Positions 60,701 through 64,000 of a DNA stretch of 64,000 nucleotides are shown in pieces (within the stretch, counting starts at the first letter, position 1; the number at the start of each line of letters is the position of its first letter). Under the pieces are notes generated by a model, which saw only the letters and a list, made by a program, of their open reading frames with translations, did no database searches and had not been told where the DNA came from. The position numbers and the translations under genes were made by a program. The DNA comes from Plectrocnemia conspersa (lineage: Eukaryota; Arthropoda; Insecta; Trichoptera; Polycentropodidae), in assembly GCA_009617715.1 (NCBI GenBank), contig VTFK01000006.1, forward strand, positions 2,046,001 through 2,110,000. Reading direction: 5' to 3'.

Positions 60701-62410
60701 GTTTATAAAAATAAAATTTATCCATAAATAGCTAATAACTAATTTATATGCCAACTGAGCCAAAATTGCAGCAAAAAAAAACAGATTTAAACATTTTAAT
60801 GTTTGGACAAAATCCCTAAATTATCCATAGGTTACTTATGTCAGTTTTAAAGGAATATTTAAATGACATATTGTGTTTATTTCCTGTGATATTTGAAATG
60901 ATGGTAGAACAAAATTCATTCAATTCAGCAATGCAATTATTGTAGTAAAAAAAAAATTATTGGCATTAGTTTATTTAAATAAGTGAGGAGATACTGAATG
61001 ACTTACTGAAGGTATAAATATACAATAATCTATTTATATGCCTTTTGAGCCAAAAGTAAAAAATCGTGAATATTGGGTTTCAACATTTTTAAGCATTAGG
61101 ATAAATACTCTTAGTGGTACATAAGTTACTTATGTTTGTTCTAAAGGAATATTTCAAAAAAAATTGTGTTATTTTAATTGATAGTAGAAAAATATTCATT
61201 AAATTCAGCAATGTAATTATTGTGGTCATTAAAATTGATTGGCATTATTTTAATAAAATAATTGAAGAGATGCTGAATGACTAATTAAGCTAAATATACA
61301 ATAATCTATTTATATGCCTCCTGAGCCAAAATTTGAAAAAATCATGTATATTGAGTTTCAACATTCTTATACATTCAGATAAATAAGTTACTTATGTCTG
61401 TTTTAAAATAATATTTCTGATACAAATTGGCTTTCTTTCCTATGATTTTTTAATTGGTAGTAGAACAATATTCATTAAATTCAACATTGCAATTATTGTA
61501 GTCACTAAAAATTGATTGGTATTAGTTTATTGAAATAATTTAGGAAATACTGAAGGACTAAATAAACTAAATACACAATAATATATTTATATGCCTCCTG
61601 AACTAAAATTAAAAAAATCGTGTATATTGAATTTCAACATTTTTAAGCATTCGGATAAATATTCCTAGTGGCACATATGTCTGTTCTGAAGGAATATTTC
61701 GTTTTTTTTCCTGTGATGTTTTAATCAGTAGTAGAACAATATTCATTAAATTCGGCAATGAAATTATTGTGTTTACTAAGAATTGATTGGCATTAGCTAC
61801 GGAATGACTACAATACGGAATGACTATACAATATTCTGTGTATATGCCTCCTGAGCCAAAATTGCAAAAAACATGGATTTTCCGATTTGAGCATTTTGAA
61901 ATATTCAGATAAATACCCTGTCTGTTCTAAAGGCATATTTTGGATACAAATTGGGTTTCTTTCCTGTGATTTTTTAAATGGTAGTAGAACAATATTCAGT
62001 AAATTCGGCAAAAAAATGATCACTACAAATTGATTAGCATTAGGTTATATGCTTTCTGAGTCAAAATTCCAAAAAACACGGATTTGAACATTTTAAAATA
62101 TTAGTGGCACATAGGTTACTTATGTATGTTTTAAAGGAATATTTCAGAAACGTGTTGGATTTATTCTCTGTGATTTTTGGATTTATGGTAGAGGAATATT
62201 CATTTAATTTAATAACGCACAGGGCCATGAAACATTTATTAGCGTTAGTTTATAGAATTAAGTAAAGAGTAACTGAATCAAAGTAGATCTAGACAAATAT
62301 TCAAGAATCTATTTATATGCTATTTAAATTAAAATTTAAAAAAAAGCATGGATTTTGAGTTTGAACAATTTTAAATATTTAGACAAATTTATTTGTGTCT
62401 GAAAAGGAAT
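60700..62410. repeat. Degenerate ~270-bp tandem repeat array
   Basis: Seven diverged units can be followed by the word TATATGCC(T)CCTGAGCCAAAAT at 60745, 61035, 61311, 61589, 61841, 62046 and 62314 (spacing 290, 276, 278, 252, 205, 268). Each unit also carries, in the same order, CAACATTTTTAA, ACTTATGTCTGTTTTAAAGG, CCTGTGATTTTTTAAT, GGTAGTAGAACAATATTCAT and GATTGGCATTAGTTTAT. It lies in the presumed upstream intron of Snap25 and is non-coding. Confidence 0.85.
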
Positions 62411-64000
62411 ATTTGAGTTTTGATAATTATTTGATTCATTCAGAAATAAATGAAGAGCTCCTCAATGAAACTTTTCTTAGTGAATTTTAACATTTGTAAA
62501 TATTCAGAAAAATTCGCTATGCCTGAAAATTAATATTTCAGAAGCAATATGAGTTTTGATAATTATTTACTTCATTTAGAAATAAGTGAAGAGCTCATCA
62601 ATGAAATTTTTTTTAGTAAGATTTAACTATAAATATGCTATCACTAGAGCCATAGTTGAAAGCATATTGTTCCATCAGTTTGAGAAACATCTGATTAATT
62701 AATTAAACTCATTTGAATGCCTAAGGAAAGAAAGTGTAGTGATTTCCTATTTTATTTGTAATTAAAAAAGAAATAAGATGCAAATTTTTTTTTTCTTTTG
62801 TAGCAACCTTTTTATTAGCGAAAATTCCTAATTAGAGTATTCCTATTAGAGATATAACTTATTTGATAACCTAATCTAAAAAAGCAATATGAAATTAATT
62901 AAATGTTTGTAAAACGCAATACTGATTCAAATAACGACGTACACAATAGTGGATCACATTCGAGAGATATAAAATAAAATATATACAAATACCATCATAT
63001 ATGTTATAAATATAAGAAAATAAATATCAATGTATAATATATAAAATATATATTTATATAATATATATATAATATAAATGTTTTACTGTGTTTCTGATTT
63101 GTAATAGAAGGTATCATGACAATTCTTTCTGATGGGTATATTGGAAAACCTCACAAATGATCCTGTTCATGGATGAGTGCATGAATATTATATATAACTG
63201 AATAAATATATAATTTGATGAGTGCATGATCTGTAGTATTTTTTATTTTATTTTTTTATTTGCTTGCCCATGGCTACGTGCTTGCTCCTCGATGGGTATA
63301 ATATATATTATATAATAAGTGGACAGGTAAGTTGTTCAAAATGGAAGATATAACAGAATAGAGTTTTGAAGAGATGGTATCAGTGTATACATGCTGGTAC
63401 ATTTACACACATACACACGGTATATACGCATGCGTACGTTGTGCGCGTACATATACGTATATATTGCAATGTACACACACACATATATATGTATATATAT
63501 ATAATGGATGATTTTCCTATTGTTAGTAAGATGCATCAATGAGACTCGAGTGATGATTCATTGTTAAAATACCTTATTCATATACCCATGTGAAATGAAC
63601 AAGATCAAGGAAAATCATCCCTCACTCACAAACATACAATATAATATAAACACATAAACGATGCTGATCATACTTAATATATCATATTTAATAATTTTAA
63701 AATTATATACATATTTATTTCAAATTTATTTGACTATTGGATTGTATCATCAGCATGATTATATATCGTATATAAATTTATATAAATATATACACAAAAA
63801 ATATATACATATATATATTCATTCAAGATTCATTGAATTTTGATTATTTGAATATCAAAAGTAATAAGTTTTATATATGTATATACGTATTCATGCACAA
63901 GTGCTTTTGAGTGCATATGTACATCCATGGATCATGTACGAAAGAAGACACTCGCATGCACGTATGCGTACATCGATATGCACTCATTGGATATGGCATC
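62411..64000. other. Right edge: AT-rich DNA with simple repeats
   Basis: A shorter imperfect repeat of about 130 bp occurs twice at 62410-62625 (GAGTTTTGATAATTATTT ... GAAGAGCTC-TCAATGAAA). Beyond it are TA- and CA-rich simple repeats (62985-63080; 63400-63505). No coding exon is recognised up to the end. Confidence 0.5.

Noticed and set aside
60700..62410. CRISPR-like or coding tandem repeat
   Set aside because: Units are ~270 bp, strongly diverged, with stops in all frames and no spacer pattern; an old tandem array in an animal intron.

Overview
The window is AT-rich animal DNA, most likely from an insect. It has large introns with GT/AG borders, many decayed DNA transposons and a Jockey-type LINE remnant. 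It also holds a SNAP-25 gene whose visible protein closely resembles the insect form. The order of insect cannot be fixed from the sequence. There are no bacterial operons, CRISPR arrays or rRNA genes.

Layout. (1) About 2.75-32.5 kb, + strand: a ZIP-family zinc/iron transporter gene. It has a probable GC-rich promoter and non-coding first exon near 2.8-3.06 kb, and coding exons at 7036-7342, 31191-31985 and 32079-32140 (387 residues). Its second intron is 23.8 kb and is packed with miniature inverted-repeat elements and decayed hAT and mariner copies. (2) 33-45 kb: a cluster of three related C2H2 zinc-finger genes. One is on the - strand (15 finger positions). Two are tandem copies on the + strand: one looks intact (13 fingers) and one has lost its 3' half. 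The two + copies are separated by a decayed Jockey element and a mariner copy interrupted by an LTR-like repeat. (3) 49.8-59.6 kb and probably to the right edge, - strand: the 3' part of a Snap25 gene. The 5' exons lie beyond base 64000.

The most interesting content is in Snap25. Three 49-nt exons (59532-59580, 58421-58469, 56892-56940) share splice phase and encode three versions of the same 16 residues just before and at the SNARE zero-layer glutamine. They look mutually exclusive, because 49 is not a multiple of 3. The middle version keeps the core-layer residues but replaces surface residues. A long imperfect RNA hairpin lies in the intron between the first two. Two alternative last exons (52205-52267, 49783-49848) give two C-termini, and another hairpin sits next to the donor that chooses between them. 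One locus could therefore make up to six SNAP-25 proteins.

The transporter, zinc-finger and Snap25 genes show no sign of a shared pathway. Most other structure is transposon-derived: elements with intact target-site duplications, an inverted pair of about 1-kb elements, a dispersed LTR-like repeat and a degenerate ~270-bp tandem array in a Snap25 intron.
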